Source: Neobacillus sp. Marseille-Q6967 (GTDB taxonomy: Bacteria; Bacillota; Bacilli; Bacillales; Cytobacillaceae). From it: a stretch of DNA of 64,000 nt. A model generated the notes under the pieces. It was given only the letters and a program-made list of their open reading frames with translations, ran no database searches and had not been told where the DNA came from. Position 1 is the stretch's first letter. The number at the start of each line of letters is the position of its first letter. Made by a program: the position numbers and the translations under genes. Shown piece by piece: positions 9,059-18,057 of the stretch. The stretch spans positions 620,001 to 684,000 of the forward strand of contig NZ_OX267715.1 of the NCBI RefSeq assembly GCF_946151075.1, in the 5' to 3' direction.

Positions 9059-9076
9059 ATACCAACTGGTTAGTAT
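9059..9076. promoter_or_regulatory. TetR-type operator, copy 2
   Basis: Exact copy of the 18-mer at 4673-4690, 27 bp before the thioesterase start. Confidence 0.75.
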
Positions 9077-9103
9077 AAATTTCGACAATGAGGTGACAAA
9101 TCT

Positions 9104-9508
9104 ATGCATGAAATTCAGGTGCGTGTCCGTTTTGGTGAAACCGATGCACTAGGTCATATAAACAATACCAGCTATTTTATCTATCTTGAGGAAGCAAGGA
9201 TTCGATTTTTTGAAACCTTGGGATACGACATGGAAACAGGGAAATGGAAGTTTATACTCGCTGCTACAAAATGTGATTTCATCAGTCAAGGGTATTTTAA
9301 TCAGGTATTAGCCATTAAAACGTATGTTACTAAAATTGGGACAAAAAGTTTTGAAATTGACCATGATATCATCGATACAAAGACAGAGGAAATTGTAGCT
9401 AGAGGAAATGCGATTATGGTTTACTTTGATTTTGATCAACAAAGAAGTGAACCACTCCCAGAGCAGTTAAGAGAAAGTTTAAGTCAGTATTATTTTGTAC
9501 GAACTTGA
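9104..9508 (+). CDS. Acyl-CoA thioesterase (4-HBT / YbgC-like hotdog)
   Basis: A 134-residue single hotdog-domain protein. The catalytic region RFGETDALGHINNTSYFIY matches the 4-hydroxybenzoyl-CoA thioesterase family, with the Asp nucleophile of the TDALGHINN loop. It would hydrolyse acyl-CoA to free acid and CoA, perhaps relieving accumulation of an intermediate. First gene of the second TetR-controlled unit, behind operator copy 2. Substrate unknown. Confidence 0.85.
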   Translation: MHEIQVRVRFGETDALGHINNTSYFIYLEEARIRFFETLGYDMETGKWKFILAATKCDFISQGYFNQVLAIKTYVTKIGTKSFEIDHDIIDTKTEEIVARGNAIMVYFDFDQQRSEPLPEQLRESLSQYYFVRT

Positions 9509-9570
9509 GACCATTGTCAGTAAGTAAAGAATTAAATATCTGAATTTTTAGAATTGGATGGAGGGATAGA

Positions 9571-10641
9571 ATGCCTCATCAAATGAGTAAGGATACGATT
9601 CCTGTTCGAAAAGGGGAGGAACTAAACCTGGCTGAATTGGAGAAGTTTTTGCGTGAACACATCGCAAATCTTCCAAACAGTCCCCTCGAGATTCTACAGT
9701 TTTCAGCCGGCCACTCGAATTTAACTTATCAAATAAAGGTCGGTGAATGGGAAGCGGTCCTGAGACGGCCACCGCTTGGACCAGTGGCACCAAAAGCTCA
9801 CGATATGGAGCGTGAATTTAAAATTCTCTCCGAATTGAATCCGGTTTTTTCTTCAGCACCCAAACCCTGGCTGTTTTCAAATCAACCTGAAATTGTAGGC
9901 AGCCCATTTTTTATTATGGAGCGGAAAAAAGGGATTGTAATTGATACAGCATTTCCAGAAGATCTTCCAATTACAAAGGACCTTTGCCAAAACTTGTCTA
10001 AGATTATGGTTGAAAAGTTGGCAGAGTTACATGCGATTGATTACAAAATGACAGGCTTAGGTGAAATTAGCAAGCCTCAAGGGTTTATGGAAAGACAGGT
10101 TCATGGCTGGATAGGGCGCTATGATCGTGCAAAGACGGAGGAAATTTTAGTAGTTGAAGGGTTAAAAAAGTGGCTTGTGGACCATATCCCGGTCAAGTAT
10201 GATTCTGCCATTATCCATTATGACTATAAGTTTAATAACATGATGTTTAATGATGATTTAACGGAAATGGTTGGGCTATTTGATTGGGAGATGGCGACTG
10301 TCGGTGACCCATTAGCGGACCTTGGAGTGGCGTTAGGCTATTGGATACAAAGTGACGACCCGGAAGAATTCCAAAAAGGGATGGGATCCAATTTAACCAC
10401 CAGGGAAGGATTTTTTACAAGACAAGAATTCATTGAGCTTTATGCGAAAAAAAGCGGCAGGGATGTCACCAACATGAATTTTTATTTAACCTTTGCCTAT
10501 TTTAAATTAGCTGTCATCTGTCAGCAAATCTACTATCGATTTAAGAAAGGCCAGACACAAGATACACGTTTTGCCAGCTTAAATAACAAAGTCAAAATCT
10601 TAATAGAACATGCAGTAAATATTGCATATTCAAAGCTTTAA
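9571..10641 (+). CDS. APH-fold phosphotransferase (ACAD10/11 kinase-domain / LvaA type)
   Basis: A 356-residue kinase of the aminoglycoside-phosphotransferase fold. The catalytic loop H-Y-D-Y-K-F-N-N and the metal-binding FDWEMATVGDPLADLG are intact; an N-terminal lobe with VLRRPPLGP precedes them. The RRPPLGP and DWE..T.GDPLADLG patterns are those of the kinase domain fused to ACAD in vertebrate ACAD10/11 and of Pseudomonas LvaA, which phosphorylate the 4-hydroxyl of 4-hydroxyacyl-CoA. An antibiotic kinase is unlikely in this context. RBS GGAGGG precedes the ATG. It works with the dehydrogenase at 4709 by inference. Confidence 0.87.
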   Translation: MPHQMSKDTIPVRKGEELNLAELEKFLREHIANLPNSPLEILQFSAGHSNLTYQIKVGEWEAVLRRPPLGPVAPKAHDMEREFKILSELNPVFSSAPKPWLFSNQPEIVGSPFFIMERKKGIVIDTAFPEDLPITKDLCQNLSKIMVEKLAELHAIDYKMTGLGEISKPQGFMERQVHGWIGRYDRAKTEEILVVEGLKKWLVDHIPVKYDSAIIHYDYKFNNMMFNDDLTEMVGLFDWEMATVGDPLADLGVALGYWIQSDDPEEFQKGMGSNLTTREGFFTRQEFIELYAKKSGRDVTNMNFYLTFAYFKLAVICQQIYYRFKKGQTQDTRFASLNNKVKILIEHAVNIAYSKL

Positions 10642-10648
10642 AGGGGAG

Positions 10649-11434
10649 ATGGTTGCGAAAATGAAAAGATTCCAACAAACAGTTGCCGTCGTTACCGGCG
10701 CAGGAAGCGGGATTGGGAGGGCAACAGCCGAGCGTCTTGCTTATGAAGGAGGTAAGGTGATTCTTGTTGGCAGGACTAGAGCGAAACTGGAGGAAACCGC
10801 ACTCGGTATCAACAGAAATAGTAGAATACCGATGGCTGAAGTTTTTGCAGCAGATGTTACAGACCCAGAAGATGTCAGGGAGCTGGCCGTATATGTAACC
10901 CAGAACTACGGCGACTTGCACGTATTGGTTAACAATGCCGGCGGTTCATCCCATTCAAGAATATTAAATATGTCCGAGAAAGAATGGAATTATGTCCAAG
11001 ATGTTAATTTGAAAAGTGTATTCCTAGTATCGCAGGCACTCGGAAAAATTATGGCGGAAGGAGCCAAACGGGAACAGCGTGACAGAGCCATTGTCAATGT
11101 TGCCTCGCTATCAGGGCATCAGGCTGGTGCCGAGATACCCCATTATAGTGCTGCTAAAGCTGCTGTCATTAATTTTACTAGATCACTTGCACTTGAACTA
11201 TCAGCCTATCAAATTCGGGTTAATTCTGTATCACCTGGTTTTGTAGAAACTCCGTTAACGGAACAGGGTTTGCAGAACGAGAAATTTGTGAGAGCAATTC
11301 AAAGAAATACTGCCATGAAGAGGATTGGAACTCCTAAAGAAATAGCCAATGTCATTGTCTTTGCAGCTTCACATGAAGCAACCTATATGACAGGTACGGA
11401 TTTATTAGTAGACGGCGGCTGGCTAATAAAATAA
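10649..11434 (+). CDS. SDR family oxidoreductase
   Basis: About 261 residues. TGAGSGIGRATAER, NNAGG, NVASLSGHQAG with Y-S-A-A-K are the standard Rossmann, active-site Ser and catalytic Tyr/Lys elements. An Arg in VGRTRAK after beta-2 favours NADP(H), unlike the SDR at 5937. It begins within a few bases of the kinase stop, so the two are probably co-translated. ATG 10649 or 10661 are both possible starts. Likely 3-hydroxyacyl-CoA or 3-oxoacyl redox step; substrate not known. Confidence 0.87.
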   Translation: MVAKMKRFQQTVAVVTGAGSGIGRATAERLAYEGGKVILVGRTRAKLEETALGINRNSRIPMAEVFAADVTDPEDVRELAVYVTQNYGDLHVLVNNAGGSSHSRILNMSEKEWNYVQDVNLKSVFLVSQALGKIMAEGAKREQRDRAIVNVASLSGHQAGAEIPHYSAAKAAVINFTRSLALELSAYQIRVNSVSPGFVETPLTEQGLQNEKFVRAIQRNTAMKRIGTPKEIANVIVFAASHEATYMTGTDLLVDGGWLIK

Positions 11435-11459
11435 TGATTGACGAGAAAGGTTGATAAAA

Positions 11460-12242
11460 ATGACACAACAACAACATTTATTAATTGAAAAATTGGGCCC
11501 GGTATTGTCCTTAACTTTAAACCGTCCAGAAAGCTTGAATGCATTTAGCCCGGATATGATTCTAGGATTAACACAAGAGATTCGTAAAGCCCAAGATGAC
11601 CAGGATGTTCAAGTCATTATCCTATCTGGGGCAGGGCGTTCCTTTAGTGCAGGCGGTGACGTCAAAACCATGGGGCAAGCAGGTCCCGTACAAGTTTATG
11701 AACATGTTGGAAAACTAAATGAGTTAATTGTCACAATGAAAAATACAGAAAAGCCAATTATCGCGGCAGTTCATGGCTTTGCTGCGGGTGCAGGGTTTAA
11801 CCTTACGTTAGCCTGTGATTTAATTGTGGCCGCTGAAGATAGCAAGTTTGCTCTCAGTTTCTCTCAAGTTGGCCTCGTTTCTGATGGAGGCGGGTCTTAT
11901 TTCCTTCCGAAACTAATCGGTCCGCATTTAGCGAAACAGTTCTTCTTTAGTGCAGAACCAATCCCAGCAGACCGCTTGTATCAATTAGGAGTAATCAACA
12001 CGCTTGTGCCATTAGAAAAACTTCAAGAGGAAACAACCAAGCTTGCGTTAAAACTGGCTCACGGTCCAGGGAGAGCGTTTGGTAAACAAAAGAAACTCAT
12101 TGACCAATCCTTTACCAGCACTCTGGAGGAAATCCTAGAACAAGAGAGGCTGACTCAGGTTTTAATGGTTCAAACTGAAGACCACAAAGAAGGTGTTTCA
12201 GCATTTAAAGAGAAAAGAAAACCTGCATTCAAAGGCAGATAA
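11460..12242 (+). CDS. Enoyl-CoA hydratase/isomerase family protein
   Basis: A 260-residue crotonase-fold protein. The oxyanion-hole segments SFSAGGDVKTM and VHGFAAGAGFNLTLACD are intact. At the second catalytic position, SQVGLVSDGGGSYFLPKLIG carries Asp-Gly instead of the hydratase Glu, so it may act as an isomerase or on an unusual enoyl-CoA. ATG 11460 follows AAAGG by 9 nt. Placed between an SDR and a quinone oxidoreductase in the TetR-controlled operon, it fits beta-oxidation of the acyl-CoA. Confidence 0.88.
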   Translation: MTQQQHLLIEKLGPVLSLTLNRPESLNAFSPDMILGLTQEIRKAQDDQDVQVIILSGAGRSFSAGGDVKTMGQAGPVQVYEHVGKLNELIVTMKNTEKPIIAAVHGFAAGAGFNLTLACDLIVAAEDSKFALSFSQVGLVSDGGGSYFLPKLIGPHLAKQFFFSAEPIPADRLYQLGVINTLVPLEKLQEETTKLALKLAHGPGRAFGKQKKLIDQSFTSTLEEILEQERLTQVLMVQTEDHKEGVSAFKEKRKPAFKGR

Positions 12243-12255
12243 AAAGGAGAATACC

Positions 12256-13230
12256 ATGAAAGCAGTTCAATTAAAAGAATATGGCGGTCCAGAGGTATTA
12301 AATATTGTCGAAATCGACCAACCGAACCCAAAGGCAAATGAAGTATGCGTTGAAATTAAGGCAATTGGTGTTAATTATGCAGATACTGCACGCAGGGAAG
12401 GGCAATATGTCGTAAAAACACCACTTCCCTTTATACCGGGCGCTGAAATAGCCGGTGTGGTTACAGCAGTTGGGGAAAAAGTAACAAGGGTAAAACCCGG
12501 GACAAGGGTAGTAACCTTAATTGAATCAGGAGGTTATGCAGAATATGCTTTAGCTGATGAACGGTCACTCATTCCTCTTCCGGAGCAGCTAGACTATCAA
12601 ACGGCAGCAGCCCTCCCACTTCAAGGTCTCAGCGCTTATCATATTTTAAAAACGATGGGACGTTTAGAAAAAGGCGAAAGCGTACTTGTTCATGCAGCTG
12701 CAGGAGGGGTAGGAACCATCGCCGTTCAGCTTGCAAAATACTTTGGTGCAGGTAAGGTTATTGCCACAGCAAGTACAGCAGAAAAGTTAGAACTAGCACG
12801 CGAAATGGGTGCAGATGTGCTCATCAACTACACAGAATCCAACTGGGTAGAGCAAGTACTCGAAGCAACCGGCGGAAAAGGAGTAGATGTTGCTCTTGAA
12901 ATGGTTGGAGGAGAAGTATTTAATCAAACATTAAAGTGTTTGGCTGCATTTGGCAGATTAGTAGTTTTTGGGGCTGCCAGCGGCGAGCCAAGCAAGTTAT
13001 ATCCTGCATCACTAATGGCAAGAAACCAGTCTGTGATTGGCTTTTTCCTGCCGCAGATTATGAGAAAGCCTGATTTATTGCAGCCTAGTATGATAGAGTT
13101 ACTGACTCTGCTCGCAGACGGAAGACTTAAGCTCACCATTGGCGGGGTGTTTCCATTAGAGGATGCAGCAAAGGTTCATACAATACTTCAATCCCGGCAA
13201 ACAAAAGGGAAGTTAATATTAGAACCGTAG
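12256..13230 (+). CDS. Quinone oxidoreductase family protein (zinc-free MDR)
   Basis: A 324-residue medium-chain dehydrogenase/reductase. N-terminal GroES-like domain with GVNYADTARREG, PGAEIAGVV and the hallmark VHAAAGGVGTIAVQLAKYFGA NAD(P)-binding segment. No structural zinc cysteines are seen, as in zeta-crystallin-type quinone oxidoreductases. It would reduce an activated double bond of a quinone or enone. RBS AAGGAGA before ATG 12256; 13 nt after the hydratase. Its role in the pathway is unclear, perhaps reducing an unsaturated lactone or enoyl intermediate. Confidence 0.88.
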   Translation: MKAVQLKEYGGPEVLNIVEIDQPNPKANEVCVEIKAIGVNYADTARREGQYVVKTPLPFIPGAEIAGVVTAVGEKVTRVKPGTRVVTLIESGGYAEYALADERSLIPLPEQLDYQTAAALPLQGLSAYHILKTMGRLEKGESVLVHAAAGGVGTIAVQLAKYFGAGKVIATASTAEKLELAREMGADVLINYTESNWVEQVLEATGGKGVDVALEMVGGEVFNQTLKCLAAFGRLVVFGAASGEPSKLYPASLMARNQSVIGFFLPQIMRKPDLLQPSMIELLTLLADGRLKLTIGGVFPLEDAAKVHTILQSRQTKGKLILEP

Positions 13231-13254
13231 TTAAATATAAAGGGTGGATGACGG

Positions 13255-14247
13255 ATGAAAACAGTTGAAACGGTAACAGGTCCTATTTTAGTTGAACAAT
13301 TAGGCAAGACACTGATTCACGAACACTTTGTTTTTGGTTATCCGGGATACCAAGGGGATGTAACGTTAGGTGCTTTTAATGAAGAAGAGGCATTAGAAAC
13401 GGCGATTGGTGTGGCGAGACAAATGATGAGTTATGGGATTCAAACTGTTGTCGATCCAACGCCTAATGAGTGCGGCCGAAATCCATTGTTTTTAAAGAAA
13501 GTGTCAGAGGCTACGGGACTGCAAATTATCTGTGCCACAGGATACTATTATGAGGGAGAGGGCGCCTCACCATATTTCAAACTTCGCGCAGGTCTGGGAA
13601 CTGCAGAAGAAGATATCTATGAAATGTTCTTAAAAGAAATTACAGAGGGGATTGCCGGTACAGGAATAAAGCCTGGAATTATTAAACTAGCTTCCAGTAA
13701 GGATGAAATGACAAAGTATGAAAAAATGTTCTTCCGTGCGGCAGCAAAGGTTCATCAAGAAACCGGAATCGTTTTGTTAACCCACACACAAGAGGGAACG
13801 ATGGGGCCAGAGCAGGCGAGATACTTAATTGAACTTGGCGTTGACCCGAGTAAAATTATTATCGGTCACATGTGCGGAAATACTAACCCTGACTATCACA
13901 AAGAGGTGCTGGATTTGGGTGTCCGAATTGGGTTTGACCGTTTTGGTGTCCAAGTGTTAGTAGGTGCTCCGTTTGATGATCAAAGAGTGACAACCCTTTT
14001 ATCACTATTAGAGGATGGATATGAGGATCAGATTTTATTATCACATGATTGTATTATTGTCTGGCTCGGCCGTCCGCCGGTAATGAATGAACAAGTGGCA
14101 CAAATCATGGGGAACTGGCATCCGGCCCATATTTTTGAAAATATCCTCCCAGCCTTACGTGAAAAAGGGGTAACGGAGAGGCAATTAGATAAAATGTTAG
14201 GCATTAATGCTACAGCATTATTTGCTGGTTCGCCTGTAAGGGTATAG
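13255..14247 (+). CDS. Phosphotriesterase-like lactonase family protein
   Basis: A 330-residue amidohydrolase-superfamily barrel. All binuclear metal ligands are visible: H22-x-H24 (IHEHFVF), the carboxylated Lys in PGIIKLASS, His in LLTHTQEG, His in IIGHMCGN and Asp in LLSHDC. Bacterial phosphotriesterase-like proteins of this type are mostly lactonases, several acting on gamma- or delta-lactones. Hydrolysis of a lactone to a hydroxy acid is the logical first step for the ligase-kinase-dehydrogenase set in this cluster. Last gene of the operon, followed by a terminator. Phosphotriesterase activity would be a side reaction. Confidence 0.85.
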   Translation: MKTVETVTGPILVEQLGKTLIHEHFVFGYPGYQGDVTLGAFNEEEALETAIGVARQMMSYGIQTVVDPTPNECGRNPLFLKKVSEATGLQIICATGYYYEGEGASPYFKLRAGLGTAEEDIYEMFLKEITEGIAGTGIKPGIIKLASSKDEMTKYEKMFFRAAAKVHQETGIVLLTHTQEGTMGPEQARYLIELGVDPSKIIIGHMCGNTNPDYHKEVLDLGVRIGFDRFGVQVLVGAPFDDQRVTTLLSLLEDGYEDQILLSHDCIIVWLGRPPVMNEQVAQIMGNWHPAHIFENILPALREKGVTERQLDKMLGINATALFAGSPVRV

Positions 14248-14253
14248 GTGGTG

Positions 14254-14285
14254 AAGAGGTCTTGAATTCGTTCAGGCCTCTTTTT
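14254..14285 (+). terminator. Terminator of the acyl-CoA/lactonase operon
   Basis: GAGG-CTTGAA-ttcg-TTCAGG-CCTC followed by TTTTT. Confidence 0.85.
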
Positions 14286-14431
14286 CATGTTTATGAAACA
14301 AATTATTAAAGAACTATGAACAAAGTATTAATATAGTAGGAAAGATAAAGCGGTATAGTTGATATAGGCGGAAAATGGTATAAACTGAAGGAAGAATAGG
14401 TTAGTTTTTTGTATAAGGAGATGAAATTACA

Positions 14432-15127
14432 TTGAAAATCCTAGTGATTGAAGATAATACAAGTGTGTGTTCCATGATTGAAATGTTTTTTGCGAAAGAA
14501 GGCATACAGGGAGAGTTTGTCAATGACGGTTTAGAAGGGTATAACCGCTTTAAAACGGGTACATGGGATGCTCTTATCGTCGATTGGATGCTTCCGGGGA
14601 TGGATGGTGTAACCATTTGCCGGAAAATTAGAGAAGAGAAGGATACAGTGCCAATTATTATGCTGACAGCAAAAGATACAGAATCTGATCAAGTGCTGGG
14701 GCTCGAAATGGGAGCAGACGATTATGTGACAAAGCCGTTCAGCCCGCTTACCTTAATGGCAAGAATTAAAGCTGTTACCCGCCGGGTTCAAAATCAGGTA
14801 AACCATATAACGGATGATTATCTACAGACAGAACATTTTAAAATTAGTAAAAATACGAGAGAGGTTTTCGTGGATGGAAATCAAATTACGAATTTAACGC
14901 CAAAAGAGTTCGATTTGCTTTATTATATGGTCGAACACCCGCGGCAAGTGTTTTCACGAGAACAACTTCTCGAACGGGTATGGGGATACCAATTTTATGG
15001 TGATGAGCGCACAGTGGATGTTCATATAAAACGGCTGCGCAAAAAAGTCGAGACGGAAACCCAGCCCTTCTTCCACACTGTATGGGGAGTAGGTTATAAA
15101 TTCGATGAGTCGCAAAAAGCAGATTAA
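14432..15127 (+). CDS. OmpR-family response regulator
   Basis: A 231-residue regulator. Receiver domain with phospho-acceptor D51 (DALIVDWMLPGMDG), conserved Lys in VTKPF, then a winged-helix Trans_reg_C domain (LTPKEFDLLYYMVEHP, RTVDVHIKRLRKKVE). Start TTG 14432 with AAGGAG upstream. The gene overlaps the kinase start by 23 bp. Position before htrA suggests it controls envelope-stress genes, as CssR does in B. subtilis, but the kinase sensor is not clearly CssS-like, so I leave it unnamed. Confidence 0.92.
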   Translation: MKILVIEDNTSVCSMIEMFFAKEGIQGEFVNDGLEGYNRFKTGTWDALIVDWMLPGMDGVTICRKIREEKDTVPIIMLTAKDTESDQVLGLEMGADDYVTKPFSPLTLMARIKAVTRRVQNQVNHITDDYLQTEHFKISKNTREVFVDGNQITNLTPKEFDLLYYMVEHPRQVFSREQLLERVWGYQFYGDERTVDVHIKRLRKKVETETQPFFHTVWGVGYKFDESQKAD

Positions 15128-16526
15128 AATAAAATATATTTATCAGCAGTTTATCAGCCATATTAGTATTATTGTAGTAGCATTCCTCGTATTAAGCTTG
15201 TTGTTTGCACATTATGTCGGCGGAATCGTCTATGAAAATAAAGCTGATGAACTGATTTCCTACGGGAAAGGGATTTTGTCTGAAATAGATCAGAATCCTC
15301 AAGCAACGGATCGGATTATTAATCAGTATAGTAATGTCTTAAGGACTAGGAAGATCAGTTTCAGTATGTTCGACCAGGAAGCTAATCTCTATGCAGTAGG
15401 CAGAAGTGGTCCTGCAATCGAATTGTCGCCTTCGGAATGGGACAAAATTACACAAGGAAAAACCATTATTGTCCAAAGTGATTTTAAACGTTTTGATCAG
15501 GGGGTCACCTTTGTGGTATTACCCTATATCGATGGGAAGAATCGGTTTATGGGTGGAATCCTGCTGACCTCGCCTATCAGCGGTTCGAGTGCCATGATCA
15601 ACCAAGTCAATCAATTTTTAATTTATACGATACTAATAGCACTTGGTGTGTCATTTTTACTGAGCTGGCTATTATCAAAAATTCACGTTAACCGAATTAA
15701 GCGGCTCCGTGAAGCAACCTCACTTGTTTCGGCTGGGGATTATCATGTTCATGTACCATCTTCTAATTTTGATGAAATTGGAGAACTAGCCAATGATTTT
15801 AATCATATGGTTAAAAAAATTAACCATTCAATGGAAGAGATCGAAAGCTTGGAAAACCGAAGACGTCAGTTCATGGCGGATGTGTCACATGAAATGAGAA
15901 CACCTTTAACAACGATTAGCGGGGTTATTGAAGGTTTGAAAAATGATATGATTCCTGAAGAGGATAGGGAACGGGGGATTAATTTAGTCAGTCAGGAAGC
16001 AAAAAGGCTGATTCGTCTGGTAAATGAAAACCTGGATTATGAAAAAATTCGTTCGAATCAAATTCAATTATTCCGAGAGGATATTCAGCTCCTAGAGTTA
16101 TTTGAAATTATCCAGGAACAACTGTCAGCACAAGCTTCAGAAAAAAATGTCGAGATTTTGGTTGATGCAGATGAAAGTGTCATGGTGAATGCCGATTATG
16201 ACCGACTTGTGCAGATTCTTATCAATATTACAAAAAACAGTATCCAATTTACAAAAAATGGTACAATCTGGATCAGAGGAAGAATAGAAGCAGACCATAC
16301 AATAATCGAAGTAGAAGACACGGGTATCGGTATTGACCCTGGTGAAGTAGAAAAAATTTGGCGCAGGTTTTACAAAGCAGAAATTTCAAGAACAAGTAAT
16401 CCTTATGGTGAATTTGGCCTGGGACTTTCAATTGTTAAACAATTAGTTCATCTCCATAATGGAGAGATTAACGTCTTTAGTGAAAAAGGAAAAGGAACGA
16501 AATTTGTGATCCGGTTTAAAAACTAA
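15105..16526 (+). CDS. Sensor histidine kinase with HAMP domain
   Basis: A 473-residue membrane kinase. First transmembrane segment at about residues 17-35, an extracytoplasmic sensor of roughly 130 residues (with FSMFDQEANLYAVG), second membrane segment near 168-188, HAMP, DHp domain with the phospho-His in MADVSHEMRTPL, and an ATPase domain (N box NITKNSIQFT, DTGIGI, GLGLSIV). Partner of the overlapping response regulator. A terminator follows, so htrA is transcribed separately. Confidence 0.92.
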   Translation: MSRKKQIKIKYIYQQFISHISIIVVAFLVLSLLFAHYVGGIVYENKADELISYGKGILSEIDQNPQATDRIINQYSNVLRTRKISFSMFDQEANLYAVGRSGPAIELSPSEWDKITQGKTIIVQSDFKRFDQGVTFVVLPYIDGKNRFMGGILLTSPISGSSAMINQVNQFLIYTILIALGVSFLLSWLLSKIHVNRIKRLREATSLVSAGDYHVHVPSSNFDEIGELANDFNHMVKKINHSMEEIESLENRRRQFMADVSHEMRTPLTTISGVIEGLKNDMIPEEDRERGINLVSQEAKRLIRLVNENLDYEKIRSNQIQLFREDIQLLELFEIIQEQLSAQASEKNVEILVDADESVMVNADYDRLVQILINITKNSIQFTKNGTIWIRGRIEADHTIIEVEDTGIGIDPGEVEKIWRRFYKAEISRTSNPYGEFGLGLSIVKQLVHLHNGEINVFSEKGKGTKFVIRFKN

Positions 16527-16553
16527 GCTGCAGGCAGAGCCTGCAGCTTTTCT
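16525..16553 (+). terminator. Terminator after the two-component operon
   Basis: AAGCTGCAGGC-aga-GCCTGCAGCTT then TTTCTC: perfect 11-bp stem. Confidence 0.85.
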
Positions 16554-16659
16554 CGTTCTTAATAATTTCCATATTAAGTTAAAGTTTGTTAACAATTTTT
16601 TCATATTTGTTGGCTAAAGTATAGGTAGACGATAGATTGAGTAAAGGAGAAGAGTAAAC

Positions 16660-18036
16660 ATGAATTTCAAAGATGACTTTGAAAACGAAAAAACTCAAGA
16701 ACCATCAATGAACGATTCTTCAGCCACAATGGACCTTGATGTGGAAGAAGATAAAGGATATACACAAAATGAGGAGAATAGCAGTGATGTAACTAGAACC
16801 ATAAGGGAGGATGCGGCGGCTGCCGAGATGAGTGCAACAGAAGAAACAGTCATTCAAAATCGAGTTGACAAGAAAAAAAGTAATAAAAAAGGATACGCGA
16901 AGAGTTTTGCCTCAATGGTAGCAGCAGGGGTAGTGGGTTCAGTTTTAACGTTAACCATTCTCCCACACACAGATTATATGAAAAACTATTATCCTAATGT
17001 TGATTCTCAAGTTCAGCAAACATCCGATTCGGCTGTAAAGCCTGTATCAGTGCAGCAAACTTCAGCCAAAACCAATTCATCCATTGCGGACACGGTTGAA
17101 CAGCTTTCAAAAACAATCGTTGGTATCGTTAACTTTCAACAACAACAAAGCCGCGGTTATTTTGGAAGTGAAAATTCCTCACAGAGTGTTCAAAGTGGTA
17201 CTGGCTCTGGCGTAATTTTTCAAAAAAACGGGGACACAGCCTATATTGTTACAAATAATCATGTAGTTGAAAATGCTACAAAATTAGAAGTTTCCTTGTA
17301 TAACGGGGAGAAAGTCACGGCTGAAGTCGTTGGAACCGATGCCTTAACAGATTTAGCTGTGTTAAAAATAGATTCAAAACATGTGGAAGCTACGGCACAG
17401 TTTGGTGATTCCACAACACTCCGCCCGGGTGATGAAGTATATGCAATTGGCAATCCACTTGGACTTGATTTATCCAGGACGGTTACCCAAGGAATTGTGA
17501 GTGCCGTTAATCGCAGTATTTCTGTTTCAACTTCAGCAGGAAATTGGGAAACAAACGTCATTCAAACGGATGCAGCGATCAATCCAGGTAACAGCGGCGG
17601 CGCTTTAATTAATCCGCAAGGGCATGTGATTGGAATTAATAGTTTAAAAATTTCCGACAGCGGGGTTGAAGGGTTAGGTTTTGCGATACCAAGTAATGAT
17701 GTCATCCCGATTGTTAATGAGTTAATCAAAAATGGAAAAATTGAGCGTCCGTATTTAGGAGTAGCATTGGCAGATTTAGAACAGATTCCGGAATTCTATT
17801 GGCCAAGTAATGTTGAAAGTGGAGTAATGATTACTCAAGTGGAGGAGAATTCGGTGGCCGCCATTGCAGGATTAAAGGTAAAAGACGTTATTGTCTCCAT
17901 GAATGGAACTAAAATTGCTAGCAGTTCGGAGTTAAGAAAATATTTATATACAGAAGTGAAAAACGGAGATGAAGTCAAGGTGGAAGTAGTGCGGGACGGT
18001 AAATTAACAACCATAACGGTCCAACTAACAAAATAA
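16660..18036 (+). CDS. htrA: HtrA/DegP-like membrane serine protease
   Basis: A 458-residue protease for misfolded exported proteins. A long acidic cytoplasmic N-terminus (about 80 residues) is followed by one membrane anchor (SFASMVAAGVVGSVLTLTIL). The trypsin-like domain carries the triad H201 (NNHVVENA), D231 (TDLAVLKID) and S312 (NPGNSGGAL); a single C-terminal PDZ domain begins near residue 365. This matches Bacillus HtrA/HtrB/YycK architecture; which paralogue is not clear. It lies just after a two-component system and before a PrsA-like foldase, consistent with a secretion-stress role. Confidence 0.92.
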   Translation: MNFKDDFENEKTQEPSMNDSSATMDLDVEEDKGYTQNEENSSDVTRTIREDAAAAEMSATEETVIQNRVDKKKSNKKGYAKSFASMVAAGVVGSVLTLTILPHTDYMKNYYPNVDSQVQQTSDSAVKPVSVQQTSAKTNSSIADTVEQLSKTIVGIVNFQQQQSRGYFGSENSSQSVQSGTGSGVIFQKNGDTAYIVTNNHVVENATKLEVSLYNGEKVTAEVVGTDALTDLAVLKIDSKHVEATAQFGDSTTLRPGDEVYAIGNPLGLDLSRTVTQGIVSAVNRSISVSTSAGNWETNVIQTDAAINPGNSGGALINPQGHVIGINSLKISDSGVEGLGFAIPSNDVIPIVNELIKNGKIERPYLGVALADLEQIPEFYWPSNVESGVMITQVEENSVAAIAGLKVKDVIVSMNGTKIASSSELRKYLYTEVKNGDEVKVEVVRDGKLTTITVQLTK

Positions 18037-18057
18037 TCTAAGGAGATTTTAACTATA

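Noticed and set aside
9571-10641. Antibiotic (aminoglycoside) phosphotransferase
   Set aside because: The RRPPLGP and GDPLADLG patterns and the acyl-CoA context fit the ACAD10/11-LvaA kinase group, not resistance enzymes.
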